From the NCBI GenBank assembly GCA_013433145.1, contig CM024176.1, positions 9,224,520 through 9,288,519 on the forward strand: DNA of 64,000 bases, read 5' to 3'. The DNA is from Ascaris suum (taxonomy: Eukaryota > Nematoda > Chromadorea > Rhabditida > Ascarididae). Shown here one piece after another: positions 1 to 20,700 of this stretch. Below the pieces are notes generated by a model. The model did not search any database and was not told where the DNA came from. It worked only from the letters and a program-made list of their open reading frames with translations. A program made the position numbers and the translations under genes. How positions within the stretch are numbered: position 1 is the first letter of the stretch; each line of letters starts with the position of its first letter.

Positions 1-3000
1 GATAGAGAGCTAGCTAGCTGTTCGACTCGTTTCAATTCCACTTCCTTCCACTGACTATAAGAGTCGAATCAAGACTGATATCTGTCAAAATTCTAATACT
101 GGGTATTGAGAGTACTTTATAGGAGATATTTTTTATTCATAGCACGTGCCTTTTCTTTGTACTTTTATGAGATAATAGAGTAGTAATTTAAAAAAAAAGA
201 AAATAAAATACGCACAACAAGCGCATATTGAAAAATTTCGAGTATATCTTCACTGCCATCCTTAACGTAATTTGTCCAATCTTCATAATTCCCAATACCT
301 GCAATATCTTTTAAATTATGAATTATCATCTCATACCTTTTTATTTTTATTTCCTCAACTTTTCATAATCTCTTTTGCAACCTAGAGATAATTTAATATG
401 GCTCGCTTATCATCTCTCCTTCTCATATCAGTGAGGGAACTGCTGCATTTGTTATTGTTTTCGACTTTTTATTCGCATTCAATATTTGCTTCTACGATGA
501 AATCGTTTCAACGAATTAGACGAACTTCATCATCGAAACTTTAGAGATATTTTCCCCTGAAGATCATTCTTAGACAATTACATAGCAATAGAATTCCTGT
601 AACATTATGCGGCTAATTATGGTAGAACAAGCCATGTTAACATCGCAAAAATAAATTTAAAACCTCAAATAATCTCATTGGCTATCATCGATAACTATGT
701 GATTCGATTCATAATTTTCTTACCAAATCCAGTGTTATCGACATCTGGAAAAATATAGACGTACTCAGGATTTGACATGCCTTTAGCTTTCGCCGCTTCC
801 ATGAATCGACGCTTTTGTGCGTTCAATTCGAAACACATTACAACTACTATAAAAAAAACAATTCATATAGTCTGTAATAAATTTCAATTAGAATATTTTG
901 AATATCAAAGCTTAACTTTTATGAATATATTTGAAAAAGTGAATATTTCAACACAAAGTTTACTGTTATATTTAGTGACAATCATCTACAGGCTTCATCG
1001 AATTGGTCAATAAAAGCAGCCCGCTTAGATGAACTGTTAATCCTACCTTTCAGCGAACATATCAAATTTTCGTCTTCAGTTTAAAAGGACATCTTGTTCA
1101 ATTTAGCAGTTAGCTAACATCTTGCTCTCAGCATTCGTCGCATCAGATTAGATGCCGATGCATGCACCGTGTACCCATATGGGCTCAAACTAGATAGCCA
1201 TTGTACTAGTGTTAGCGGCTCATCGAAATGAACAATAAATTTATCTATGTGGCTCGTTGATTTTTCACATCCGACATTAATGAGCTGAAATTCTTAGCAG
1301 ATACCTTTGCATATATGTACTTCCGATTAAATAATCCAAAAATATATTTAATTATTCAACTATGGAAAAACTCCAAATTTCTATATTACGATCATTGTGA
1401 TGCTCTATGAAAAATATTTCACTTTAAACTGCATTGATGAAGCATAGAAAATTCGTTATGCTTAAAAGAAAATCACTCAAATAATTAAACTCTTCTACGA
1501 TATTTTCTATTGTTTTTGAATGTGAAATCGATTTCAACATCTCGAAAATATTCATTTCTTCTCTCTATGTAGAAATTATTAAATTGTTTCACTAAGAAAT
1601 TATGCTCATGAATATGCATTCATATGAAAACTCCATTCTACTATTTCAGATCTTCAAATAATTAAGTTTTATTAGTGCCTGAATATAGGACTTATATCAG
1701 AACTTCCTCATTCCGATGTATTGTGCCATTTTTGGAAAAACATCAAATTATCGCTTTATTGGTTTTCACTATTGGTTTAGTTCAACGAAACGAGACAAAA
1801 GCTAATCAATCTATGGTTTCGTCAGTCAACTATTTGTTCGTTCTTCAGTGATCTTGTCTTATTTACGCATTTCGAAGTGAATGAAACTGGAATCAATAAA
1901 CTCTATGATTGATTGCTGAAATATCATCATATCATTGGCGGTATCGAAAAACACATTGTGTCAGTTAATGTAAAGGTTGTCGTCAAAAACGTGATCCATC
2001 TTAAAATTGATCAGGAGAATCCTTCATACTTGCAGCTCGAAAGGAAAATGGACGCTGAAAAAAGTGGATTGGTTGGAAACTCGTAGAAAAGACAGCCAAG
2101 AATATGGAACATCTACAGCTTATATGCAGAAATACATTCTGTCATGAAATAAAGCGTAGAGTAAAACCGAGTGGAGGAATTCTTAAATTTAGATTCAAGA
2201 ACAATGCAACACTACCCTGACAACAATGAAAAAGACGTTATTCTGGGCCATCTTACTGCCTACCCGCTTTAAGATTCGACGGGATAAAATCAAACAAACG
2301 GATGGGCGCTATACTCTTGTGCATTTCAGATAGATCAACGTAACGATTCACGACTATCATACAAGCACTGGAAGTGGTAACTGATGCTATTTATGGATGA
2401 GAAAGTAGCTTGTAATACCAAAGACTGAATTATACAATTTTGGTGGATCAGTCGGAATATGAGTAAATTTTAGTAAAGTTTGCCGAGATTAAGCTTGTTG
2501 CGTTGTACAAATCACCACTAATGTGCTTTGGCTTTGGTGGCATCAAACAAATGCATCAATGAAAAATTTACCTATGTTCATTGAATGAATATTGGACATA
2601 CTGGTTTCCTCCTTGCACTAATTTTTATAAATTCTCAAAATCTCCACTATAATAGCGATCTTAATCTAAAAAGCACTCGTTATTTGGGTGCTCGTGCATC
2701 ATTATAGCCAATATTAGTGATATTTATTCCATTGTATTTGACCTCATATTTAGTGACAAATGCGCAGTTGTTATCAGAATTGAAATGTGAAGATAGCTGA
2801 TTGGCTCAATGACTCAGGCCTTTTTCACTATCTTGAGGGTGGAAGATTCAGGATTTCAGTCATGGAATGTTTCTTGTCTAGCGTGTTCGTTCTTCTCTAT
2901 TCAGGGGACTTTTTACAAACGATCATTAACATGGAAAAAGTGTTCAATATTGCTGCGTTTGCGGTAAACGAGCGTTTTGATTTTATTTGCCATTTATAGC

Positions 3001-6000
3001 GAAGATTAGACGTTAAGATGTCTGTCGTGATGCATGACGGAAGCCAGTAAAATGTGAACTTATAGGAAGCCAAATAATGATAAGCGTAAGAGTGATCTAA
3101 CAAGGCTATCCAATTTTATGAAAGGTTTGTTTTAAGAATAAACAAAGTTTTTGAGCGTAAACCTCGCAAATATTGCAGATCCTCATAGAAAAGATGATTC
3201 ATGGCAAAAGGAACTACGTGCGCAAAGGTGATATCAAACAACACGAATAAAAGAATGACATTAATGAATAGGCAAAGATTGAAATGTCTACGTTTGTGAA
3301 GGAAATGACCGGAAGGAAGTTAGCTTTTTGTCCGCGCAATTTTCAGTGAAGTGAAGTTTCTTCGCAATTTCGAACTAAATGCGAAAGTTTAATCGACGAA
3401 ACCTTCAAGTTTTGGCAGTGGATCAGAGGATGCCCCGATAGCTTGTAACTTGCTTAATTAGCGACGTTTCATGGACGCGAAATGCACTGAGATGACGATG
3501 TTGTATCATCCTCACCAATATGGAGCATATGGAGCGTCAAGGTTAAAAGTGCCTATTGCAGTTGAAGAAATGAAAGTGCTGAGGGAAGCAAAAATCAACC
3601 ATTTGTTCATCAAAGGTGTATGTAACGCAATTCTTGAACTAAGTATTCTATTTCAAATCTTTACTTATGTCTAACGATATTTCTGAAGCTTTCAAAAAAA
3701 GCGCAAATGCTGAATTCTTTATCTTGACGAAGAGACATTGAAGTGAAGTGAATTGACACCCTGTTGTTGTTAAGGCTTGCAGAGGTGCTCTTTTGTATAG
3801 CATTCGTTTTTTGCATTACAATGAGTGGGAATCTCTAGTACTTTCACTTTCGATCCGTTGGATTTATTTACTCCAAGTACCAAATGGATTGCTTTGTTTG
3901 TTCTTCAGGTCCCACCATTCCTCCCCCCAACCCGTTAAAATTTCATTTCCATTTACACACGATGTTACCTACATGATGTTCAACCATTTGCATATAGTGA
4001 TCAATAAAATAGCTCTCTGCAATACATATGCTCTCTAAAGGATGTTTCTTCTGGGAAATGGAGCCAGAATAACCCCTATACGTACTAAGGAAAAAAATAG
4101 AAATAAAAGCAAACTTCTTGCACGTAAACGTAATTCATCGAGTATATCGGTGAAATTTGAAACGCCAACCGCTAGAGCTCGTGTATAGACCAACGATATG
4201 AAATTGGGAAATAATCTTAACGCTCTCTGAAAAAGAATACTTAACAAATGATCGGTAATATTATTGCAAATGTTCAAATCTTTTCTAATTGCTTTTTTTT
4301 AATTCCTTCCTAAAAATTCTCTTTAAAAATTTTCAAGACCTAATATTAAAAGAACTTATTCTTAAAATTTACTAATAATCTTGATTATTAATATTCACTA
4401 AGTAATTTTCGATCAGGAGTTTGCTAATATCGCAGTGAAGTTCAGTCGTAGAATTACTACTTGAACGTCGTTAGGCTCGAAATGATAGAAAAACTCGATA
4501 TAGCTGTAAGTTGACCAGCTTTCCAAGCGTCTCGATTGTTGAAAAGTTATGGCAATTGGTTCCTCGGATATTGCACATTTAGCGCTCAGTAAATTGTTTC
4601 GATGAAGTGAAACATCTCTCAACTATATTATTATAACACCAATCACTTACCACTAAATCTTCTTGAAGAAAGTAACAATTCCCTGTGCCGGTAGCAGCTA
4701 GAGCATAAATCAATGCAAATTCAGTCCAATTATATTGTTTCATCATAGCGCAAATAGCAACTCCTAATCTGAAATTACAAGTATGTTTTTAAAGGTATTC
4801 CTTACATTGCTATCATTTTTGGAAAGTAATTGAACATTGCTTCGATAAGCAGCATTATTCAGCAATGTGGAGTTGCAAATATTCATGAAGCAATATCCAC
4901 ATTCTAAACGCAAAGAAACTTTGATGAAAATAATGAAGAAAATTATTGTTTTTAGCGATCATCTATTAACGTGACTGATATTATAAATTTATTCACATTT
5001 CACCTATATTTGAGAATTTTTATCGGTCATTAACGATCATTGCATTAAAATGCGCCAAACTTTCCATTTGTTTATTCCTTCCGCACTTCACCGCGAATGT
5101 GGCATACATCTTGGAAATTTTTGCAATAGTGCAATCGATGGTGAGATGCAATGAAAAATATTCTGAAAATGCGGAATTTTTCCCCAACTTCAAGACTGTT
5201 ACCAACGCATTCAGAATTCCTTTTAAAACCTTTTTTAACATCTGAGCAAAGGAAATGACGAATTACTGCGACCATTAGGACAGGTAGTATTTGCATAAAC
5301 ACGGCACAGCAAAAAAAGCAACAATCAGCTGAAAATGGCCAACGAGAAAGAATCTGCCGTCACTGTTGCTACTGTTGGAAATCGTTCTAGATCGCTAAGC
5401 TCTGCAGCCGTTGTGGGTCCCCATAGAAAGTTTGGCAGATCGTAGTATCCAGTCAAAATGCCCACACTGATAGCAGCTGAAAGATTTGTTGAAGATGAAC
5501 AAGTCGTTCTTTCTGGTTCCAACTGCTGTAGTCAGAACAGCTTACAGCTCTTTGGAAGGCTTTCGACAAACACACCCACAGCCATTCTGAATTCGTTCCC
5601 ATTCGTAGCCAATTAAATGGAGAAGAGGGATGAGAGCGGGGAGGAGGAGGGCTCGTTTTCGAGGCGGTTTCCACCTTCTGAGCGTTTCTAGGCGCCAGCG
5701 CATGAAAGTGCAAAATTTAAAGGAAGGCCTCGAAAAGCTCATTTAGAATGCAAAAAAATCTCAATTCTCTCAGCTTCTCCTCTCCTTTGTCTTCTAAAAT
5801 GTTCAAAAATGATACTGTGGAGACTCGTAGAGGAGCTTTGTTCATCGATTTGTCCGATCATTAACTGAACATCCGAAAGCTCCAAAAACAGTTGATGTTC
5901 AAATACTGGGGTTCCACATTAAGCAAGGTCCATATATGAGTTAGCCTTCTGTAAAAGTCGTTTATGTTCTTCATCCATGATGTCTTATCTGATTTCAAGC

Positions 6001-8754
6001 GAAGCTTTCTGCGGCACATATTCTTACGGTGCCTGTTGGACGTCCTCCTGACTGCTTCGTCCCGCAGTACTTGCAATTTTATATCTGCATTATTCCCCTC
6101 ACTACAATTTGTTTTATAATGAGAGAGCCTCATTGCTCTACAGCAATGCTCATTTACTGTAATGTTCTCTGGACCATCTGGTATGTTTATAAGTAACCAT
6201 TATTTACTTTTTATTCTTCCATTTATTTGTTAGTTTGTTTATTTATTTATTTACTTATTTATTTATTTATTCATTCGTTCAATTGTTTATTTATTCATTT
6301 TCACTTATTTGTTTATTTGTTTGTGCAATCGTTTATTAAAAACTTACGCGCGTTACAAGGTGGGCCAACGAGCAGATCAATGCTTTCATTTAGTATCAGT
6401 TGAACGGCAAATCCTAACGCGGTGTGTTCATTGCACTCTTCATATCTCCATACAAAACTGCAAAATCATATTTGCTGGTCATTTACGGTCGAATTTATGT
6501 TACTTTCATGTCTCAGGAGAGCTCCTTCTATTTCAGAGATGCTCACGAAGACAGCAATATCCTAAATGAATGAAATTCATTAAATGATTCTACATTTGAA
6601 ATTTGCATAGGAACAGCCAGTTGACATTTACAGCAATCACTGCTTAGTTCGCCTCCACTTTCAGGGAATAAGTTGGTGCTAAGCAACTTTCTATGGTCAC
6701 TGAACATCCTTGACCAGTGGCTAGCGAGCATCGTCGTTAAGCACCGAACTTCCGAAGCCATCATACTTCCTGGCCGATCCTCATCAACAAAACTTTTACC
6801 GGTTACCAATGCAAAATTGACAGCGTTATTTCGTTGCGTCCATGATCGATGAGTGGAAATTTTATTTTTGTAGAGCAGCTGCAGTCTGTTGCCACCGATT
6901 TCTGACGACGTATTTTCATCAGTAACCGACAATACCTCTGATTTAAAATCAATGCTTAGAGGGTTCGAATTGTCGAAGAGACTAATCAACGTACGTGAAA
7001 TTGACATCGTTGATTAGGTTTTCACGGCCGAGTCGTTCCACTGCAAGCATCACCGCAGACGCTGAGCGCGTATATCCATCGAGTGGAATCAACTCTGGCG
7101 AATATCGTGGGATTAGCATTCCCACTTTTATGTGATATTTTGGCTATAAAATGATGATGCTTTGAAAATAATTCATTCATTATGTGCACAATATTGAAAG
7201 CATGCTAATTTACCATAATCATATCCATCATTATCTAAGGCACACCACTGCTGATTTACCAAGCAAAGCTTCGAAATCCCAGAACTTATTAAATATATTA
7301 TTTCTTTGCGTTTGAATGGCGCTCAACTGACACAATCGTTGCAGTTGACATCCAAAAGGCATATTTGCGCCGGATATAATGGAGTGATTTGCTTGGACGC
7401 ATAAGGAAAAGAACGAAAGCTTTTCATGTATTTTGTTGCAAATGAACATCTAGGTCACTTCTACATACGGAATACCTTCTATCCAGGAAATTTGCTCTCG
7501 ATCCGCGGAATTTTACCTGCGATATTGAAAAATCCAGCGTCTTTTTTTCTCGTGAGCCAGTGCAAAGACCTACTTTAAACAATTAAAAATGATTTCTACC
7601 ACAGGATTTCGCGATCAATCGAGCTATATTTTGCAGAAACATTTTCAACTATCTTACACACTTCGCTATGTCTATTTCACTGCAAGTTGAGCAGGCACAG
7701 CGAATATAGTAACAGGTAAAGGCATATATTGATTATTGCAACATGGAAGGAAGTTGGTGCGATCAGCATAATAAATTCAAGGAAGCTATGATAATAAGCA
7801 AAATGCAAAAATGAACACATGCTCGGTGAAGTATCATGAAACGCAAAGAACTTCTTTAATTAAACAGAAATTTAGAACTTATAAATTAATAATGCTTAGA
7901 GAAATGCTTACTTCGCTCATGAAATAAAGCGCGAAAATCATGTGCAATCAAGTTTTGCAAACCAAAGTTACGCATCACAAAGTATTGAAAGAAATGATAT
8001 GTTTTTTTTTGAAAATTTGGTTTTATAATTCGTTATGACTTATCGATAAATGCTCATTTTTGTATATTTATGTCTCTACTTGTTGTACTTCAGGTTATAT
8101 TGCTAAAGAAGGTACCGATTATGAGGTGTCCAGCCTTTTCGGGAATTATCTTCGCTTGAAATGATCAAAAAGTGTCAAGCTTCCCGAATTGGACTATAAG
8201 GAGCCATTAGCCAATAATACATTATGAGTGGCAGATGTTGATGAAAACTTGGCCAATTCGGCGCTAATATTCCCGTGATATAAATGCCGATATCAGGTGT
8301 CTTTAGTGCTAACAAGGTAATACTTGCCAACACTGGTGAAACGTAATGGTGTAAGCGACACCCCAAATCTCAATTGTGGATTTTTACACTTGGTCTTTTC
8401 GTTTTCTTTTATAATCCGCCTTCTGCGTAGTGACTGTTTTTTTTTTCTTTTGAAATTCGGGTCGGTTCAGTCGGAATTCGGTTTTTGCAAAGGAAATTTG
8501 CATCCTTTATCATAATCAGCTTTAAGCGGCTCTCATGGGAAATGGTGAAATGATCACATTCCGGGAGATCTCGAGGTCTCCACCACTGTTACATCAGCTA
8601 TGAGTTGATTTTGATGGATGTCCCGTATATTTTTTTTAATCTATTTAACAAATGACACTGACTCACTCACATTTTTTGAAAACTCCGAAAAAGTTGACCG
8701 TAGAAGCGTATAAAAAGAGATGGCGCATAGGAAACAGGCGATGAAATGCGGCAT
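1..8754 (-). CDS. Receptor-type guanylate cyclase (GCY family), 5' part: signal peptide and ligand-binding ectodomain
   Basis: Membrane receptor expected to make cGMP in response to an extracellular cue. Exons in gene order: 8754-8671, 7143-6995, 6457-6348, 5476-5344, 4768-4651, 4226-4115, 846-724, 298-212, and probably 81-56. All junction phases agree. Exon 1 encodes a hydrophobic signal peptide (MPHFIACFLCAISFYTLL). The following exons read as an ANF-receptor domain: IKVGMLIPRYSPELIPLDGY, LLVGPPCNAPAISVGILTGY, FLWGPTTAAELSDLERFPTV, LGVAICAMMKQYNWTEFALI, RARIVVMCFELNAQKRRFME and NPEYVYIFPDVDNTGFG. About 305 codons are visible. The transmembrane, kinase-homology and cyclase parts would lie beyond the left edge. 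The intron 4114-847 is 3.27 kb. The family is secure from the ectodomain; cyclase activity is inferred because the catalytic domain is not in view. Confidence 0.85.
847..4114 (-). other. 3.27-kb intron of the receptor guanylate cyclase
   Basis: Flanked by donor GTTTGC and acceptor TTTTTATAG. The phases join RAR to IVVMCF, restoring a motif expected in the GCY ectodomain, so nothing inside is needed for the host gene. Several short ORFs occur on both strands (for example around 2787-2999, 3471-3674 and 3793-4038). I recognised none of them, and no terminal inverted repeats were seen. Confidence 0.6.
6230..6330. repeat. Imperfect (TTTA)n microsatellite in receptor cyclase intron
   Basis: About 100 bp of TTTA/TTTG units with scattered substitutions, just downstream in gene sense of the exon ending at 6348. 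Noncoding. Confidence 0.8.
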
Positions 8755-14536
<5,782 letters not shown>

Positions 14537-14740
14537 TTGCTCGAATTTCGATGGATTTTTTTCGATGAATTGAGACAAATTGCTTCAATTTTTTCGACCA
14601 ATTTCAGTGCTTCGATTCCACCGATTGATGGGAACAATTATGCGAAAATTGAAAATGCAGGAATTTGGTGTGCGAAAAATTATACGAAAATTTCTACGAT
14701 AGATTTCACTCGGCAAAAGCTACTATTGAGAGATTTGGCA

Positions 14741-17700
14741 ATGCTTTTAATCGGTGCTTTCATCTGCTATCTCTCTATATGGGCGATGCAAGAACGCAAA
14801 GACGTTGAAGTGTTTGACAAAGTCCTGATTTTTAATGACTCAGGATGTAAATATTTTCATCACAAATATTTTCCTCATGCTCTTCATTGTGATGAGATGA
14901 CAAAGAAGAACAATTGTCAAGAAAGGAAGTAGAGAGGGATCGGGGGAGGTTGACGGTTATTAGCGGGAGAAGGGTATGGGCTATGACTAGCCTTTCAGAT
15001 TATGACAGCTGAGGTTAGAATAACCTAAATTTTTATTTATTTGTAAAATGAGCAATCAAGTTTGGACACATCTATGCAATATTTTATCCCAAAAGTAAGT
15101 AACTGAATCGTTTAAGCTCCAAACAGTTAGTTTTCATCAGCAGATGCGAATCGACCACGAGCCAAAAAAAAAAAAAATGAAGCTTATTCTTTAGCAGTTA
15201 ATAGATAGGCTTCGTTGTATGTCTTAACAACAGCACAAATTTATCTTCATAATCAAAATAGCCTCCTCATATACGTCAAACGTTGACATAAACTATAAAT
15301 GAGATTCAACGCATTGCGATCACCACCGCTTCCTCTTTCCCTCACTTCAACACTTTCGCTGAGTAGAGAGGAAATTTCAAACGTTTGAGTGAATTATCTC
15401 AAAAACTTAATGCTTTTTAATCGGATATATAAAGAAAATCAACTTTTCATGGCAAGCATCACAGTGTTATTATTCCATATATAATTTCCTTCGTATAATT
15501 TTCACTTTCTGACATATGATATACTAATAGAACAAATTCTTATAAAATTTTCCTAATTTTTCCATAAAAATTGCAATTTCTCATAAAAATCCACATTGAA
15601 ATTCCAATTAGGCCCATATCAATATATCAGTAGATCAACTTTTCGAAATGATAGTAAACATCACGAATATTTCAGATAATAGAACGATGGCTAAATATAT
15701 TGGTACACAAGTGAGTTTACTATGCATGATTACGACAACAAAAGAAAACCATCTCAGCAAAGCAAGACATATCGCTGCAACATGGGTGAAACGTTGTACA
15801 AAGTAAGTTCATTGAATTCTTTCTCCACTCATATAAAAAAAACTGCCAAAGGGTATTCCAAGTGAATGAAACGTTCGACCTTATCATTTCATATTGTTGG
15901 ACTTGAGCGATGTTCAATTTAAGCATTAATTATTCGCATTGTTTCTCATTGAAAATTTGCATGCATCTTAACGCTTTTTGATTTCAGGTATATTTTCATC
16001 TCTTCTGAGACTGATTTATCTCTTCCATCGATACATTTTGACGTTCCCGAAGGTCATGAAAATTTATGGGGTAAAACAAGAGCAGCTTTCAAATATGCTT
16101 ATGATTTTCATTTTGATCAATTCGATTGGTTTTTGAAAGCCGATGATGACACATATGTTATCATTGAAAACCTCAGGTCAGTGGTTTATATTCAGCGAGT
16201 GAGGTCACTCTATCTGCCGACCGTTCTGCAGTTATATCCTTGCAAAGATCCAATCTATATGCTAGTGTGATAAAGTGATATGATTAGTTAGTCTTAGGCA
16301 TAAACGACCGGAAGAATATACATAGAGGATTTTTAATGCAAAGCGCATCTTTTGGAAATGATCCGCCTTATCGATAAATCCAATAAAAGTTATAATTATT
16401 GAAGTGTATTGCTTGTTGATTTAAATCTTCGAAAAATGCAATGTTTCTTTAATATGAATGCAGATAAATATGTACATAAATAGGTTTAATGAGATCATGA
16501 AAAAGTTTTTGCCTTATTTTTAGAGTCAATTCTGAATTGCCAATAAAGAGTATTGTAAAATAAACTTGAAATGTAAAATTGTCCTTTCATTTTCGTCTAT
16601 ATTTCATTTTTTTTTAAATCTGTTATACACTCTATCGAATCGACTTTAATTTATAGAGGTTGGCCATCCGGCCTAATATCAACAAACAATTCGAAAGTCA
16701 GCTTTCACCGACTTAAGGTTCCTCATATTAAGTCGACGAAAATGTTTGGGTTCAACTGTAAAGCGCAAAAATTTTCTTGCAAAAGCTATAATCTCATTAA
16801 ATCGGATAATTCAATGTGAGCATTTTTTTTAATCGACACTCTGTCATGGCGAGTAGATGGGTATTTTTTTTCATTTTTTGGTACTCAATGGTGATGTTCG
16901 GTTAAATGCCGAATGCCTAAAAAGTATTGCAGATCATATTCTGGAATAGAGTGGATGCAGGAGATAATGTAGATGCGTTGAATGTTCGAACTTGTGCTTG
17001 GAAAAAACACATATTGTGCGCCGAGCATAATATGGCGCTTCTGCGCTTGTTGATCGCTTGTGTAATGTAAATGAACGAGTGCTAAGCTTAATCATATACA
17101 TTCTTCTTGTAAGCTAATCATAGTGCTAAGCTTAATCATATTTACACATTTGTTTGATGAAATATTTTATCCTTTTTTTTTCGATTCGATATGTTTTTAT
17201 TTATACCGCTATTTTATAAGGCGCTTAGTTGGAATTTTAATTCAATGAAACATGAATATGTAAATGCACTCGTGGAACGTGATATGATCAAGCTTAACAC
17301 TCGTTCATTTAGAAGAAGAATATTTGGAAACGACTAGTAAGGTTATTATGTTGTATACGAAGAGTACTGTGATCTCTCATCGTTTGTTAATAATTCAGCC
17401 GTATTATTGCGTATCGTAGAGATGTTTTCTTTATCGCAGAATATAAAACCAATTTTTGCAATGTTACAACAAAAAACATTTTTTTAGTGATAAATATAGA
17501 GGAAAAAAAAAGAGAGAAAACATTTATTGCTGTAGAAATAAATTGGTACGTCGAATATTCCTCCTAATGGTTTCTTTTTATTACTCATTCAATACTTTTA
17601 ATTGGACTAATCTTAACAATATTCATAACTCATTTGCATATTCATGTTTCATTGAATTAAAATTTCAACTAAGCGCCTTATAAAATAGCGATATAAATAA

Positions 17701-20700
17701 AAACATATCGAATCGAAAAAAAAAGATAAAATATTTCATCAAACAAATGTGTAAATATGTGATAAATTAAAACAAACATAATTGTAAAAATATTTCATTG
17801 TGAAATATTTTTGACTGTTTTGTGCAAAAATTGTGATAATTTGACTATGCTCTCGACGATTATTTAAATGCCTTCAAATCATAGGCAATGATTACTTGAG
17901 TGAGGAATACGTTCTAAATCTGAATTATTCGCATAAGGAAAGGGTTTTTTCTTGTGCCGGTTCTGCAATAAAGGACCACTGCCTGAGGTCATTGGTCCTG
18001 AGGTCATTGATCAGCTGTTGAAGCGAACAGAACGAAATCAGAAAAATAATATCTAAATGCTTTTGAATAATTTCAGTCCATTGCATCAAAATTTAATAGG
18101 CGAAGTTCCAAAGAATCAACTTTAGGAGCGTATAGCATATAGTGTTTCTTTTAAGTTAATGAAGATAAATTCCTTCTCATATTATAATCTTCTCATGTTA
18201 TTTTTCCTGTACTCTCTCTAAGTTTTATACTCTTTTAGCATTAGATGAAAGGATGCATGTCTCTTATATTTCATTAGTGAAAGACTAAAACGTTGCGCTT
18301 TTTAATTCGCGCATAACTCAATTCTATTTCAGATAATTTTGACCCATAGAAGTACTCGATGAGCCATTTGAATTCTATTGCAGGTTATTTCTGTTGACAC
18401 AGCGACCCGATGAACCGGTCTATTTAGGCTGTCGGTTCAAGAAGTTTGTCGAAGGTGGTTATATGCAAGGAGGTGCCGGATATGTGATTTCGAGAAGTGC
18501 ATTGAAAGCATTTGCCGAGAAGGCACTTCCAGTGCGTTGATAGAGTTAGCAATTCGACTATTTTGTATATTGCATGCATCATTTCATTAATACGCATTTA
18601 TTCCCATGGAAGTCGTATTTCATTTATTCATGATTTTTTTTAATAGGTGAACGATAGCCATTATTATCCTTTCGATCAAAAAAAAAAAAAAACAATTGGT
18701 GATTGTTGATAGATATGCAAATATTTGCAAAAAATTTAAATAATCATGGAAAATTTTTTTCTATTTTTAGAGTGAAATAAAATTAGACACATGAAGAAAA
18801 ATTTTGCTTTGAAAATATGCACATTTAATGATCAATATTATAGAATTTTAAATAAAAAGAAAAGCGTGGAAAAGAAATTGCCACATAATGCGCTTTTTGT
18901 ATTCGCTTATCTCATCAGTATACTTTAATCAGCGAGCAAGCAATAATAAAGAGGAAATTAGAGAAAAGATCAAGTTTAAAATAAAGCTGAATCATCTAAC
19001 GTGTGATGTGATAAGATCACAGCCGTATTTAAGCTATAAATAAACATGATTTCGAAGAAAAAATCGCAGCGTTTAATAGGTGAGAAAATTTTGGCACCCC
19101 TCTAGGATTTGCACAGAAGACGAAGTAAGTGCATAAGTAGCCTTGTACTTTCATCACAGGTAGATATTCCTATTTTGCAGTATTAAAGAAACAAGTATTA
19201 CAGGATGCTGAGCTATGCCAACAAGGTAATCGTGGTGATGAGGATGTCGAAATGGGTAGATGTTTGCAGAATGTCGGTGTACGTATCATCGATTCAAGGG
19301 ATTCCACAGGACATCACAGGTAACTTATAGAATAAATTGAACAAATTGATGGTTTACGTATTACAGGATTACATATTATTGTGTTCAAAAGCGGAATTTA
19401 TCCTGAAAATATATATTTATTTTCGACACACTCAAAATTTAAGCATCTGTCACAAAGCCCTTTCAGTTTTTCTTTTTCAACGACCAGTTTATCTAAGTGG
19501 AGAGGGAACTGACGAAAATGCAAAAAGCGCAAATCACTTTATATCAGGGACGCGTTTTTCCCCACCCGATTCACGTTTTCATAAGATGATTGCTGAGATA
19601 GTTTGATGTGCCGATTATAGAAGCATCATAAGAGATTCTAAATGCTAAAAACTATCCACATAACACACAAATCGTTATTACTGATAAGCGTACGTTATTT
19701 GACGTCTCATGTTCAAACAAATCTGCGGAAGTAAAATGGAGCAATCAAAATTGTAAGTGGAGCATAATTTCAGATTTTTGGCTTTGCATCCACTTAAATA
19801 CCTTACAGCGACCAATAAAACAACCGATTTTTGGATAAGCGATTATTCATACGACAACATTTTGCAAGTTTGCTCTTTTTTTAGCTATGAAAGGTTGTTT
19901 TTTTCTAGTTACGTGTTGTGCTTATCTGAGGCTAATTGAAAAGTCCTAAACTAGAGCGGATTTGATCACCGCAATTTATTCGACAGTCGCTTGTGTAAGA
20001 AAAGCATCGTTGCTGTCATGAACTCTACCAGTGTTAGTGACGATCAAAAATTCTTAAAGAGGTGTCATTTCCGGTAATTTCCGGTAACGTTGCTCCCTTC
20101 CTATGAATGTACTCATACTTGCCTTGTAATTTATGCAAATACTTGTCCGATTCATTTTAGCTGTTCAAAGAAGTTGTGAAATTATTTTCTTAACTAAATG
20201 AATCCCATAAAAAATTTTTATTTCTTCAACCATCACAACAATTATATTCACCTTTATTCTATAGAAGATTTCTCGACGAATGTTTTCTACACGATGATTT
20301 TGATTGTGTTTCGATGTAAATATTACAAAGTCAACGCTTTTAGGGTCCAGAATGTTGCAGTAAATATGCTATTGCATTTCATTATATGAAACCCGAACAA
20401 TTATATCTTATGGAGTATTTAATTTATCATTTGAATGTCTATGGTTAGTTATTCAATACTGTCTAAAAAGTTTCTAATTTCTTTTCTTAAATCAAATTTG
20501 ATGATTATATTGAAGAAATATTCCATATTTTTGATTAAAAAAAACATCCGTACGAGAAACGATAAAATTGCCAATCATGGAATATATTCTAGACAATTCT
20601 TACACTTGAATTTTTTTTTATTTCGTCAAATGCTTCTAATAATAGCACAAAGATTACTATGTGTGATGAAGGTGTGGCGAAAAATGAGAAGTAATAGATG

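Noticed and set aside
3950..4008. Candidate receptor cyclase exon reading ILLITICKW
   Set aside because: The exon at 846-724 joins the upstream exon in phase and gives the expected RARIVVMCF motif, so this stretch is intronic.
4413..4622. Minus-strand ORF between receptor cyclase exons
   Set aside because: Exons 4768-4651 and 4226-4115 join in phase and match the family without it.
6543..7007. 154-codon minus-strand ORF
   Set aside because: It starts inside the receptor cyclase exon 7143-6995 in another frame and covers its intron. The homologous protein continues in the exon at 6457-6348 instead.
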